In this document: piece after piece, positions 34,651 to 46,660 of the stretch | Layout: every line of letters begins with the position of its first letter | Position numbering within the stretch: position 1 is the first letter of the stretch | Origin: Reticulitermes speratus | Taxonomy: Eukaryota; Arthropoda; Insecta; Blattodea; Rhinotermitidae | DNA: 64,000 nucleotides | Direction: 5' to 3' | Assembly: GCA_021186555.1 (NCBI GenBank) | Contig: JAJKFL010000014.1 | Location: 28,660,033 to 28,724,032, forward strand | Position numbers and translations under genes: made by a program | Notes under the pieces: model-generated | Databases searched by the model: none | What the model saw: the letters and a program-made list of their open reading frames with translations, nothing else | What the model was told of the DNA's origin: nothing

Positions 34651-36149
34651 GTGGCATGGTGCTTAATTGACACTTGACATAGCACATAGAGAGCAGGACC
34701 TACTGTTTTCGTAAGTAAAAAAGAACACAACATTACTAGCTACTTGCCCGCCATATAAAGAGCCGCCATTATATTTGCACGCTGTTCTATGGCCTCTCTC
34801 CTCAGTTGTTGCTGTATTCTTAGGGTAAACCAGGCGTAAATATCGTCTATCGAAGTGCTGCCGTCTGGTTGTGCTGCGTTATATTATATACACGATGATC
34901 GATTGTTTTTTCAGTTTCAGCCCATACCTTAGAAACGGAACGCTCTGTTGTGTCATATGCTCAAAACTCAACTCTTTCTTCGGCCTTACCGCATACCACA
35001 CAGAGAACACTGTCTATCGTAACAATTAAAACCGGGGTCTGACATCACTGTTGGCTATGGCAACCTGGGTGTTACTCATTTAGTCACTCAATCATATAAA
35101 GGCATTATGAAAGGCTAAGAAATAGAGATTTTGATGAGAAGTCACGTTTAAGCGTCCCTGGTGTATAAGTTTACAATTCTAATTTTGTTATCCCTACAGT
35201 CTGGCTTGAGAGAAATGAGTGCGATCTACTGCATTCTGGGTTTAATGTGTTATGTAGGCACGAATCCGTTTCGGATGTGCTATGTAATTTAATATTTAAT
35301 ACTATTTTGAGACGCATGTTTACTTAAAGTGTGCCCAATTGGTGCGTAAAATTAATAGCTATTTAATAATTCGTAACCTGTAGAATTTTTGTGGGAACTC
35401 TCTCCTTCTGACGTTCCCTTCGTCAGGTCCATCTACGCCTGGGCAGGCGAATATCTTCAAATATTTAGTCATCACTTCTTTCCAATTCCTTTCCTACAGC
35501 ACATCATTCATAATTATTTTCACGTCTTATTTAACTAACTAATTCTATAAGCCGTACATCATCTGCAGTTGATTTAATTGTGTTTGTTTCTTTGTGATGT
35601 ATTTTGCGATGTTTTCCGTATCTCAGACCATGAAGCGTCAAATGAAGAAGTGTAAGAGACTTCGAATGGAGCGACCGTAATTTCCTGTAAAAATTGGTAA
35701 AGAATGTAACCCAACCGCAGTCTATTTTCCTGGCAAGTGCAGACTGTACACTAGTGGAGTAGGCCTACTGTAGAAAGAAAGGGAAAAGAAAGAAAGAAAG
35801 AAAGAAAGAAAGAAATACAATAACAGAGGAAGAAAAGGAAAGAAAACTGAAAATGTTTACTGCTTAACAACAGTTGAACAATGATCATGAATTTTTAATT
35901 TTGATTTGGATACGTGTAAATGGGAAATAAAAATGTTCCCTGCCTAATTAAGTACAGTGCCGTACATAAAGGCAGAAGGGACCCCAAAACTTACGGAATA
36001 ATAAAATTTATTTTAAATTCTTTCGGACTGGATTCCGTTATTCTGACAGAAGTCAGTATTCTGCGGGAGGTTCCGACCGGCTATGTAAGTACCACACTAT
36101 TAACGCAGACGGTCGTTTGAAGTTCCATTTCTGTGCATTCTTAACCTCG
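34651..36149. other. Intergenic, only simple repeat seen
   Basis: Contains a GAAA microsatellite at 35772-35816. No gene or interspersed repeat recognised. Confidence 0.45.
35772..35816. repeat. GAAA microsatellite
   Basis: Eight or more GAAA units with a GGGAAAAG break. Confidence 0.95.
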
Positions 36150-36340
36150 GGACTCATTGGAAGTGAGTGGTTAATTTCACGCCCCGGCCGCTTTACATCC
36201 ATGTAAAGAGCCCCCCCCCCCCCCCCCCCTCCCCAGTAGCTACTGAATAGAAGGCTGTATGGGCCGTAGAATCATTCGAAATGCTTTGGAGATTAGAGAA
36301 ATATATTACTTATGGCGGGAATCGAACCGTACCTGGGGAA
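36150..36340 (-). mobile_element. SINE group C, degenerate copy with C-tract
   Basis: CACGCCCCGGCCGCTTTACA (core, reverse) and GCGGGAATCGAACCGTACC (B-box remnant). A run of about 19 C lies at 36211-36229, replacing the usual CCCCCGGG. Confidence 0.65.
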
Positions 36341-38121
36341 TATGCTGTGCAATATTTCATATCTGCAAGTCCCTGTATTAAAAGGAAAACTGCCATGACT
36401 GGAAAATATGTTGCCACCTCTTCGTATTGTATTATAAACTGGACAACAGTCGGACTATATTACCTGCCACAGTGTCAGTCAAACGCAGTGGTGGCAATGT
36501 GGACGCCGCTACGTGTATAATTGCTCTGTACCTCCTAGCGATTATGTTTGCGTTGTATTCCAAATCACTGCTGGATTTAAATATCCTCCTCACATGCGTG
36601 TGAATCATTTTGTGATTGAATTCTGTCCCAACGCCTGTCCTCAAAATACTCGTAGATGGGAAAGTGCGGGAGAGCCTTGCGTTATTTCTTTATTTAAAGA
36701 AATTGGCCTCTATGCCGAAAGAAAGCAATAACGCACTTTATTGCAAGAAAATTTTTATGAGTGGTATATCAGTTTATCAACTTGTCAATAATACTCCCTT
36801 GGAAAGCCAGGACCACCAAAGTCATCATTGCTAACCATTACAATTCGACAAACACGCGCGCGCCTTTATGCGTGCAATGACAAGGTTTCGTGAGTGCGAA
36901 AGAGGACGCCATGAAATATTGTGACGTAGCCTGCTTACACTCTCCTGCCATCTACTGTGGACATGCCTAACTAATAAACTCCATTTTAACGTACAGCGCT
37001 AGCGAGGTAGTAAAGTGATTTACCGGTGTCAAAATATACATGTTACGTCCATGAAACATGCGCTAATATTCTTTAAATAGTATGCATAATATATTTTCTT
37101 TCTTATAACGATTCACTTTTGAAATCACACCTGGCGCTCGAAGAGAAAAAGCTCCGAAACATATAGTTGCAAAACGTTTGAGAAAACGGATTCTTGAAGG
37201 TCTTAAGTATGTGGAATAAAATATAGAACAGGACGCTTCATCAGTTTAACAAAATGAGCCCGTACATCGAAATTTCGCCTTAAAACAGGACACGATAGGG
37301 AAGGTAGAGGACATCTTGTCATCCAGCTCATAAAATTAAGGTTTGTTCATCTCGACAGAATGCGGTCCATTTGTGTATTAAGTTGGGTTAGAGACCGGCG
37401 ATTCGCCATCTATGTAGGCCGGTATTTTAAACGAAGAGCTGCATATTTACGTCACGCGGGTTCTTTGACTCTGGTATCAAAATAGTATTTTGCATTGGGT
37501 TTAAGCTTCGGACCAAAATAAGTTAGTGTCGAGCAACACTTGGAATCAGGCTGACTAGATTACAAAAATTTTTGTATTGTTCAAATTCCTGTTCGCAGAC
37601 CGGCTATTGTGACTCAAATTTGTCTTTTTTATGTATTGGGATAGTAGTAGACATTCGTCCAAATGAGCCACGATCTCTTCATATTCCTTATCTGCTCACC
37701 CTGCATTATTATTTGTGACACTGTTTTCAAAGCCATAGCCCCAAAAAAATCTGCAGTTGTAAAGAAGGTCTCTCTACGTATGAATAACCGATTATCCTCT
37801 CTGAGAATTTTCATGGTTTTCCTTACTCCACCCAGGCAAATGATGGAAGGGTGTCGCAAAATCAGCCACGACCGCTTCCACCCACTTTCTTTCCAGCTCG
37901 TTATTCGTCAATGACCATTTCATTCGACGCTATGTATTCTGAGATACTGACACAAGGCACGACAATTAGAAATAGTATTGATAAGGCTTAAGTACAGCGC
38001 ATCCCACGGCAGAACACCGTTCCTACATTCGCAGGTTCACTTCGCGTGTTGCAACTGATGTCACACCGGGCGCTGGATAGGGAGTTATGGTGGTAAAGCC
38101 ATTATGAGCGATATGCATCAA
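36341..38121. other. Intergenic, nothing recognised
   Basis: One weak CGAAAC motif near 37134-37161 (CTCGAAGAGAAAAAGCTCCG). Otherwise no feature supported. Confidence 0.45.
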
Positions 38122-38750
38122 ATGTTAATACTAAATTAGGGTTAAGGTAATTTAAGTTTGGTTTTAAAGCTGTTGTGTCATTCCAACTGTTACGGAGGAC
38201 ATGTTAATACAGTGGTCCCTCGGTAATCCGAAACCCGGTAATCCGGATCCCCGGGTGGTCCGGACAATTTTGAGCCAAATAAAGTCCATTATTTCCCATG
38301 GAAATTATTATTGCAGTACATTATTATTATTATTATTATATTATCATCATCATCGTCGTCGCCATCATGTACTGTTAGGTACATTGTTTCCGCTGCAAGG
38401 AATTTTACTTTAGCAATGAGTGATGATTTTTATGTTATCTATACCACGGAGTTTTCCCTCGTTGGTCCGGATTCTCGGGTAATCCGGACCACCCGCCCCC
38501 CCCCCCCCCCCCCATATAGTCCGGATGACCGAGGGACTACTGTACTAGATGAGGGTTAACGTAATTTAAGTTTGGTTTTCCAAGATTTCGTGTCATTACA
38601 ACTGATATGGAGAAAGTGTTAATACTAAATTAGGGTTAAGGGAATTTAAGTTGCATTTTACAGTATTTCGTATGATTACAACTGAAATGGAGGAAGTAAT
38701 ACTAAATTCAGCTAAAGCTAGATTAAGTGGTGTTTCCAAGATTTCATATA
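38122..38750 (+). repeat. ~79-bp tandem repeat, three to four units, split by a MITE
   Basis: Units start ATGTTAATACTAAATTAGGG at 38122, at 38201 (interrupted) and at 38617, with a partial unit from about 38695. Shared blocks: GGTTAAGGTAATTTAAGTTT and GTGTCATTACAACTGATATGG. Without the insertion at 38210-38542 the units are contiguous. Confidence 0.88.
38210..38542. mobile_element. Tigger/pogo-like MITE
   Basis: Terminal inverted repeats CAGTGGTCCCTCGGTAATCC and (reverse end) CAGTAGTCCCTCGGTCATCC, flanked by TA on both sides (38208-38209, 38543-38544). The TA duplication and CAGTNGTCCCTCGG ends fit the pogo/Tigger branch of Tc1-mariner (known families). Internal subterminal repeats around GGTCCGGA, an ATT/ATC run and a 22-base C tract; no transposase. 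Confidence 0.9.
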
Positions 38751-39228
38751 TTTCCTACGTGTTTTTAACTGCCGGTAGTGACCAGTGAAGTTGAGAATAC
38801 TTTATAACTATAAAGAGGAAATTGGTAAGAGTCATTGTGGCTGCAAACTGTATTTGTCTTGGCAGTGGTGATTACAATTAAGTTGTGAAAGGAGTGTGGG
38901 TTGGCAAATTTGTTTTGTCACTGTTTAAACACGAAGCTGTCGGACGAGGTCTGTGTTTATTTTCGAACCAAAGGGGAAAGTACAGATGTTTTGGGGCCTA
39001 TTTTAAGGTCCAGTTAGTGGGCCGGGATGAATCATTTCAATAATGTTAGGCAATAAAGAATGCTCATCCTTTTTCGATAACACTTACGAAATAAGATGGT
39101 TTTTACAGAATCTGGTACGCTGATCTCAAAAATGTGAGTGAAGAAATGTGTAAAAAACACGGATGTTATTCGCTATTTGTATTTATGCGCAAGACGTGAA
39201 CGTACGTGTAACTTGTAGCGTTATAACA

Positions 39229-39475
39229 GGCCGTGTCTTGACTCAGGCAGTTAGTCACCAGCTTTTACCGAGGTCCGGATTCGATCTCGAGCTATTCCGT
39301 GTATGATTTGTGGCGGAAAACGTGACACTGGGACAGGTTTTCTCCGAATATTTCGGTTTTTTCCCCGTCAGTACCATTCCACCAGCTCCATACTCATTCA
39401 TGTGTTTACGACTGACGCTATGTAATCTCAGAAACTTACAGCACCTTTAAAGAAAGCACTTATCTCGCTCTCTGT
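39229..39475 (+). mobile_element. SINE group B, degenerate copy
   Basis: GGCCGTGTCTTGACTCAGGC (head), GTCCGGATTCGATCTCGAGC (B box), TTTGTGGCGGAAAACGTGAC and ACTGGGACAGGTTTTCTCCG (body). Confidence 0.85.
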
Positions 39476-40613
39476 CTTTCGAAACGATTACGATATTTCA
39501 AATATAATAAAGTTTGGTTCACTAAATAAATAAATATTCTCATATATCACACAGTCTGTATCCTCCACTTCTGCCAGCAATCAATGAACAATTCTTATTT
39601 TTTCGACTTTTTTGAATAAAAATTATCATTAGTTTCCTTTAAAACTGTGACGTGATCCGAAACATTTAAGCTCGGATATAGAATCAGAATGTCATTCATG
39701 TAAGGTTTAATTTTCTTTTATGTTAAAACATCCTTGTTCACCTATGTAATTCTACAAAGGATCTGAGAGGAAATAACGGAACAATGCGTCAGTAAGTGGC
39801 TCCAGTTGGTATTTATGTGTTGTTCAGTCAGTAACAATCACGTGCTCTCTGCTTTGTTGCCAAATGGATTTCTTATGTCGTGTTGATATTTCAACATCAT
39901 GTTCCATGTAAAACGGTAATATCCACGTCCCCACTTCAACATGACACACGGCAACCTAAAACGGGGTTGCCCCAAAACTACAACCTCCTCCTAGCGCCTC
40001 CCCGCCCAGACGTAGCGCGGTCTTCTCTGAAGAACAGCCGGTCACAGTCCTCGGTCGGCCTTAGCACCAGCAGCAAGCAAGCAAGCATCACACGCCTCCG
40101 GAATATTTCAGCATGCCAGGACGTCCCCTGTGGCAGGTACACTCGTGTAATTCAGTCTTACGATGAAACGCAGCTATGTTTAAATTCATGTGGTAATTTC
40201 TGAAGTGCAGTCACGATTGTCGAAGCTTTGGGTGATAATATTAAAATGGACGTTGAAGAAATAAGGCGTGAGGATTTCGTGGTGGGTTTATCTGGTGGCG
40301 GGATCTTTTGAACACGGAATGAAATTTGTGTACAAAAAGTATATACTGTCTTGATCAAATAAAACAACCATATGGTTCTCAAGAAGGATTTTGATTCTTG
40401 GAGACAATCCGGGGCTTTAACGCAGTAATGCAATTCTCTCAATAGAAATGTATAATTAATAGCTTATCTTAATATGGTTCTTAATAGACATACTTAGGAA
40501 TTTTGTGAACAATTACATTCGTAACATTTGAATCCATGACATTATATTTCATTAAAATTGTTAATGTATGGAAGAAACAGCCTACAACAAATCTATAATA
40601 CTTATTCCGACAT

Positions 40614-40640
40614 GTTTCGATTTTATGTATCATCTTCAAG
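40614..40640 (-). ncRNA. Hammerhead-like hairpin motif, degenerate
   Basis: Minus strand CTTGAAGATGAT...ATCGAAACATGTCG. Short GAT/ATC stem only. Isolated; no arms seen. Confidence 0.3.
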
Positions 40641-41594
40641 GTACATTATCTCGTTGACGCTAGATGATAGAATTGACTTTTGAGTGACATTTTCAAGTAC
40701 GTCAAAAAAGTATCAAAATGTAATGGCGAATGAATATTAAAATGTTAAAATATTGCATTCAACAAAGCATTAAAACGTTCAGTCTAACAATGTGCATACC
40801 AGACAATAAAACTCTACAGTGTCTTTGTTACCTGTACAATTCTAATGGGCCTTATACTGAAAACCGTTGCCAACCGCTATTCGTCTTTGAATTTTCATAC
40901 TTTTGTTTTGTTATTTATTCTGTGAGAAATAGTATTTGATCCTTATATGTTCTTGTGTTTGATTACGACTTAGATCGTCATAGAAGTTAGTGCTCTTAAA
41001 TGTTGTTTAACGATAATTATAACAATACAATACAACACAAAGAATTATCCACAAATAGAAGAGTGTAAGCGTAAACCAAAAAACTTCTTCACATATTTGG
41101 ACACTTAGTGGTAAACAAAAATGGAGGCTCGACTTATTTTTTCTTACTCATAGATGCCTCGTGTCTTTGTCAGGTGCCCAAATGACTACAGTCCGGAAAT
41201 TGGTTGTTGGGAGCATTTTCCTGAAAGAAAATTTTGGTTTTCTTTTACTCATTTTTACGAAAACAGTTTTATATTAAAGGCTATTTGAATTGCAGTATGG
41301 CGGCAAAGAGTACCCACCACGACCCCACCGCGCCAGAGGGTTGAGAAACGTTGTTCTGTGATAATCTGCAAGCAATGCATAATTGCTATAGACATTTGTA
41401 CAGAATCACTGGCGAAACATTGCATTGTGGACTAAAATACTAAACACCAGAACTCTCAGCAGATGGGTAATAATTTTCCCTCCAATTATTTTGTGGCTTC
41501 TGTCAAGGAATATTTACATGCCGCAGATATTGTTTGTGCGCCTACACGCGAGGGATGGGAAGCGTTATATTCCAAAATTGAAATTAACAATCCG

Positions 41595-41700
41595 GTCTAT
41601 ACAACAAAACACTTAAACAGTGTCAGTAGAAAACCAAAGCATAGATGGGAGGATATTTAAGACTATGTTACAAAAAACGATGTTGAATGGCGAAAACCGG
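41595..41700 (+). mobile_element. LINE reverse-transcriptase C-terminal remnant
   Basis: NSVSRKPKHRWEDI in one frame, then a stop. It is the RPRHRWEDNI signature again, heavily decayed. Confidence 0.5.
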
Positions 41701-42757
41701 AGTCACTTGGCTCAAAGTTGGTACAAAAGAGGAACTGTATAAACAGGGTAATATGCTTCTAATTTTCTGGTCGCTTTTCACGTAACGACACACGGAAGTA
41801 TTTTAAGTATCTCTTAGAACACAGGCTACGAATTTATGCAAATCTATGTGTGTAGACATCTCTACATTAATATATGTATGTGCCTGTGTTAGTATGTATT
41901 CGAGCATGACTTAATTACATTTAGATTATTATATATGCTTCGTTATGGACGGAACCAGTATACTTCAAGTAGTGACTGGGGACATGCTGGAAGACCGGAG
42001 TTTGAGTCGCGCTGAAGACAGAGGAATTTTCTCTGCGTCACCGCATTCTGCATGTCTCTGAGATCCTTGAAGTCTTATATTTAATAGGGACAGGGAGCTG
42101 TTTTCTTTGAAGAAACGTTGTAGTAGTATGAAACTAGCCACATTGAGTGACTTGGTTAAGAATGTACGGAACTTCACTTCCATGACCCAATATATCCTAT
42201 GTCACAGAGGCAAATCTAACCCGGGACATCAGCTGGCCTTATTAAGAATCTCGTGGCTGCACTGAGTTCTGTCAGATAAATACCATGGTAAGGCTTTCAA
42301 CGTGTCGTGATCACTTCCTTCCAAATTCTTTACAGTTCATCACGTAACACTCATTCTACAATCAACGATAAATACTGAAATAAATAAATTACGCACATAA
42401 AATAAGGAGCATTTGGCATGTGTGTCAGATATAACTGCGTGGGTGAAAGTATAAAAAGGGGGGAAGATAGTGCAGATAGATGGAATGACATCAAACTTTG
42501 GTTTCCTCTATTTTATCTCGCGTTCTCTGAAACCTCTTCACTCCAGTGACGCGTAGAACGTCAGCCATTTGCTGCTTGGATAGGCTATATTAAGATACGT
42601 TAACGTGGCTTTATTTGGAGGTTCCTACCCACACATAAATCTCTAAATAGGCACTACGTACAGTCAAGGGAAGGAAAATTGCTCACAAATATCAAATAAA
42701 ATTTTGATCTTGACAAGTGCGCGTTGACAGTCACAGTTAGGTGCCTAGGTCATAGTT
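41701..42757. other. Intergenic, nothing recognised
   Basis: No coding motif or identifiable repeat, except possible LINE debris. Confidence 0.4.
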
Positions 42758-43018
42758 TTTTTTTCTATGGCTCTACAGCCCTATATGGGCCTGGGCCTCC
42801 TCGTTTCGTCGAGGCTTCACGATCACACACATTAGACACACCACAGTCGGTAGAACTCCTCTGGACGAGGGACCAGCTCGTCGCAGAGACCTCTACCTGA
42901 CAACACACAACACTCACAAGAGACAGACATCCAAGCACTAGGCGGGATTCGAACCCACAATCCCAGTAAGCGAGCGGCCTAAGACCCACGCCTTAGACCG
43001 CACGACCACTGGGATCGG
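42758..43018 (-). mobile_element. SINE group A with 14-base target-site duplication
   Basis: Minus-strand head CCGATCCCAGTGGTCGTGCG, B box GGGTTCGAATCCCGCC and body ending AGAGCCATAGAAAAAA. CCTAGGTCATAGTT flanks it at 42744-42757 and 43019-43032, a clean duplication. Confidence 0.93.
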
Positions 43019-43032
43019 CCTAGGTCATAGTT

Positions 43033-44264
43033 ATCGAATTTAAATACTGTATAAAGATACGTTGAATCTTGAGTATTTACGACATTTCTCAAGTGCAAAT
43101 GTCGTATAATGTTAAGTCGTATGATGATTACATGAATCAGAGATTAGAAAAAATGTGACAGGAAAAAGCGTTCTTAGCCACCATTTTCTTGGGGGGGACG
43201 GAGTAAAATTATAAAATTATTTAGGTGTGGCCGATTTTTGAGCGAAGATTCAAACCTGAAACTTCTCAAATAGTATGCACAATGGTTAACCATTATACAA
43301 CGTTTATTTTTTCCCAAATCTTGTCTCTTTTAAGCATTTTTTTGCATACGAGACAACTCGATCTAACTTAAACCGTGCCCTTGTGTAAGTGGGTGAGTGA
43401 GTGAATGATTGAGTGACTGACTTAGCGAGCCTCACACACCGGTTGCCATGGCAATTGTTGTGACCGGGTTGTGCGTTCTCTGTGAGGTACGTCCAATATG
43501 TCCATCTGAGCGCATGAAATAACTGAGAACCGCTGAACGGACTTCTGCAAAATCCGATATTGACGAGTTTGCACATTCGAATTTCGGTTAAAATCGGATA
43601 TGAATAATAGATAATTTAGATAAATGCTGCGTGCGTTTCTGTGCGCGTCTCAGGCATAACTTGCTAAATACTTATCGGAGCATAAAAATATTTTTAACTA
43701 AAGCTCTGGAGAGAAATGAAACACATTTTGTATGCAATGCGTGTTTTTTCTTAAATCTTAACTATTTTCGAGATAATTAAACAAAGAGAGAGAGAGAGCA
43801 GGCCAGAAATGTTACGCTATGGGGCATTATGAAATTTGTTCATTTAACAACGCTTGCTCAACTACGTATCTTATATAGCGTTTAAAGGAAGAACTGTTAT
43901 TTCTAGACGTTGTATGGTATATGTAATGTAAAACTCGAGCGTTTTCCTAGAGGACATGGGGGTCTCTTGGACTTAAGCAGGAACCGAAAACAGATTTCCC
44001 TGAGGATGAAGTCAGATCCACTTAAAGTTCGGTCTAATACCTTCTGTCTTAGAATTTCTAACACTTGACTGCATATGCTCCAGTTGCAATATTTGATCTG
44101 CTCAGTATGTGTGTGTGTGTGTTTGTTTGTTTGGTTGTTTCTGTGTGTGTGTCACTTAATGACACTGTCAGTTGTTAAGGTTATATAGCGTAGGTGAGAC
44201 GTAAACTCAAATAAATGAGTGTGGAGCTTTGCTGGAGTGATACTGGAGGGGTAAAACCATAGTA
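43033..44264. other. Intergenic, simple-sequence runs only
   Basis: A GAGT-rich run near 43388-43425, GAGAGA near 43785 and GT/GTTT near 44107-44158. Nothing else recognised. Confidence 0.4.
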
Positions 44265-44325
44265 CTCGGAGAAAAACCTATACTAGTGCCACCTTAACCA
44301 CCACAAATCCCACATGGACAAGCGG
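44265..44325 (-). mobile_element. SINE group B fragment
   Basis: Minus strand TCCATGTGGGATTTGTGGTG, then AAGGTGGCACTAGTATAGGT and TTTTCTCC: part of the group B body only. Confidence 0.75.
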
Positions 44326-44708
44326 CTTAGAATTAGATTGGTTGTATGCAAAGTTCTTAAAATTGAAAAACAATATTTACAATAGCGAAGGAGCTGATTT
44401 TTGACTTACAAAATGTTTTTCGTAGATTTAAGGTGTTTCTGCTGAGCTGGCAAGTTGTATTTAAGTTCTTTTAGTAAGCCCAACCTCGCTAAATCGAGCT
44501 AAATACTTAAGAAAAGTAAACAAGTTGCCTAATTCGTGTTACGAAATAGTCCGAGATGCCAAATTACGTGTATTGCTGACGGTGCACTGCGTTACTCATA
44601 GTCCTTTGAACGTCTGTGCCGCAGGTGAGTCATGCCCGTGACATTAATAGGTGTATCGAAAATAAGTAACTTTACAAATATCTGTCAGTAAATGATGACA
44701 TCCAGTCT

Positions 44709-44745
44709 CCTAAGAATGGAAGACAGCCAATCTCCGAAACGTTGT
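44709..44745 (+). ncRNA. Hammerhead-like hairpin motif, degenerate
   Basis: CCTAAGAATGGAAGACAGCC...TCTCCGAAACGTTG. It has the spacing and ends of the motif; the stem is weak. It is flanked by GGTGTAT (44651) and ATACACC (44757), possibly remnants of arms. Confidence 0.3.
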
Positions 44746-44934
44746 TCACATACAATACACCTCATACAATGGAAAATGTCCAACACAATCGAAGCGTCAG
44801 TTATTACTCATGTTCTATTCATAAACATGAAAATGCATTGAAGATGTCTGAAAATAAGGTACTTAGGGTATGTTTGTTTACGACGTAGTCAGTAGCTCGG
44901 ACAATGTAGTGTTCACGTTGGGTGAAAAGATAAG

Positions 44935-45175
44935 GTTAAGGATACCCCTGTCCACGCCATGCAAGCTTGTAGGGGTGTAGAGGTACATTCATTATTAAAC
45001 TCGGCGCTTTTGGAGGGAGTTGTTAACTACACATCCCGGCCGTTCTCCCTCGAAGAAAAACCTCCCGTATCCAATGGGCCCCATAACCGGTTTGGAAATT
45101 TTGAAGAAGAGAAATGTGTCTTGCCAAGAATTTTCCAGCCCCTAGCCTAGCCACTAAAGTGGTTACATTATTCCG
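44935..45175 (-). mobile_element. Possible decayed group C/E SINE
   Basis: GTAGGGGTGTAGAGGTACAT, GGCGCTTTTGGAGGGAGTTG, CACATCCCGGCCGTTCTCCC follow the order of group C blocks (GGGGAGTAGAGGTATAGC, GCGCTAGATGGGGGTGGGTG, CACGCCCCGGCCGCTTTACC). Confidence 0.45.
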
Positions 45176-46134
45176 GCTCCCTAGGATGACTGTTGAATAA
45201 TGAATCGGAAAGAATATGAAGAGAAGTTGCAATGGCCTTATTTGAGAAACTATCACGGCATTCACCTGCAAGGGCTGAGGAAAACCACGAAAAAATTATT
45301 TATGTTAGTCAGTGTGATACAGATCTGATGCGTCGCTGCTTGAGACAACGAAAATACTTGTTTAGCATGGATTATATTAGCCATATCTAACCACAACGTG
45401 TGTTGGCACAACTTTTTTATAGAACTGAAGAAAGTCTTGCCTATTTTCTCGAGAATGTTTCGCTTAGCGGCGAGCGTCGCAACGGAAATGAGGTTGGGGG
45501 AAGGACGGGGCGGTGCCACAAGGAGTCCAGATATAACCCGATGTTTGGTACGTGGCGTTGCGCATATTTGGGTGCACGCGCACATGAAGGCGGCTAAAAA
45601 TAGCTTCCTGCGAGATTCGTCTTACTGAATAATGACGATATTCCACTTCCGGCCATATTTCGCTTTACTCGGGGCTCTTCAGCTTTTCAATGCAACAGCT
45701 GTTGGTAGACTGTGACTCTCTTGTATTCACATCAGCAGATGTACGGCGCCGCAGTTGGTCCTTCAGACGTCAATTTAGTACGTCAAAGATGAAGGTTCAA
45801 GAAATTTAGTGGCAGGTCAATAACTTGCATGAGGCCACACCTACAAAAAAAAAATTGGCAGGAGGAAAATATATTTACATTCTTAAATAATGCTGCTAAA
45901 CACGTCACGTGTCAGTAAGTGTAGAAATTATTCTTTCTCCTATGCATAAATATTCTCTGAATATACTTTCCTTATTCTTTTTCTTCCCTTCTTATCTCAT
46001 CCTCTCTTTCTTCTTACCTTTGTTTAGCTCTCATTTTTGTAGGCACAATCAGGTAACTTAAACTCACGAACTCTGACTCTTGTAATTATTCTTCAACATT
46101 CCGTCTTCTTCTACAATTCAGGGAAATTTCAAGG

Positions 46135-46660
46135 TGATGATGTTTAGGTGCGTTCGCAAAATTGCGAAGAGCGACTATTAGCTTTATTATGTCCGTCTGT
46201 CCGTCCCGTCTGCATGGAACAACTCGGCTCCCACTTGACGGATTTTCATGATATTTGATATTTTTCGAAAACCTGTAGAGAAAATTCAAGATTCATTAAA
46301 ATCTGACAAGGATAACGGGTACTTTACATGAAGACCTATGTACATTTATGATACTACCTCGCTCAGTTCTTCTTAGAATGAGAAATGTTTCAGAAAAAAA
46401 GTTGTAGAGAAAATTAAAACACACGGTTTATATTCAATAAATCTTTTTCCGAAAATCGTGCGTTTATGAGATAATGTGGAAAAATATGGTAGAGCCGGAC
46501 AGGACACAGATGACAATATAATATGACGCATGCGCTTTGCATACTGGATAATTAAGGCTACAGACACACACTCACAATATGTAATACTTATTGTTTTCCA
46601 CGGCAACAATGGATACTAGAACGCGACTCATTGTTATGTTATACGTACATGGCCTGTCTT
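46135..46660 (-). repeat. Family F interspersed repeat, long copy (inverted)
   Basis: Reverse complement of 24410-24925, for example TGTCCGTCTGTCCGTCCCGT, GAGAAATGTTTCAGAAAAAA, GATAATGTGGAAAAATATGG. Lengths match, so this defines the element as about 500 bp. Confidence 0.85.
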
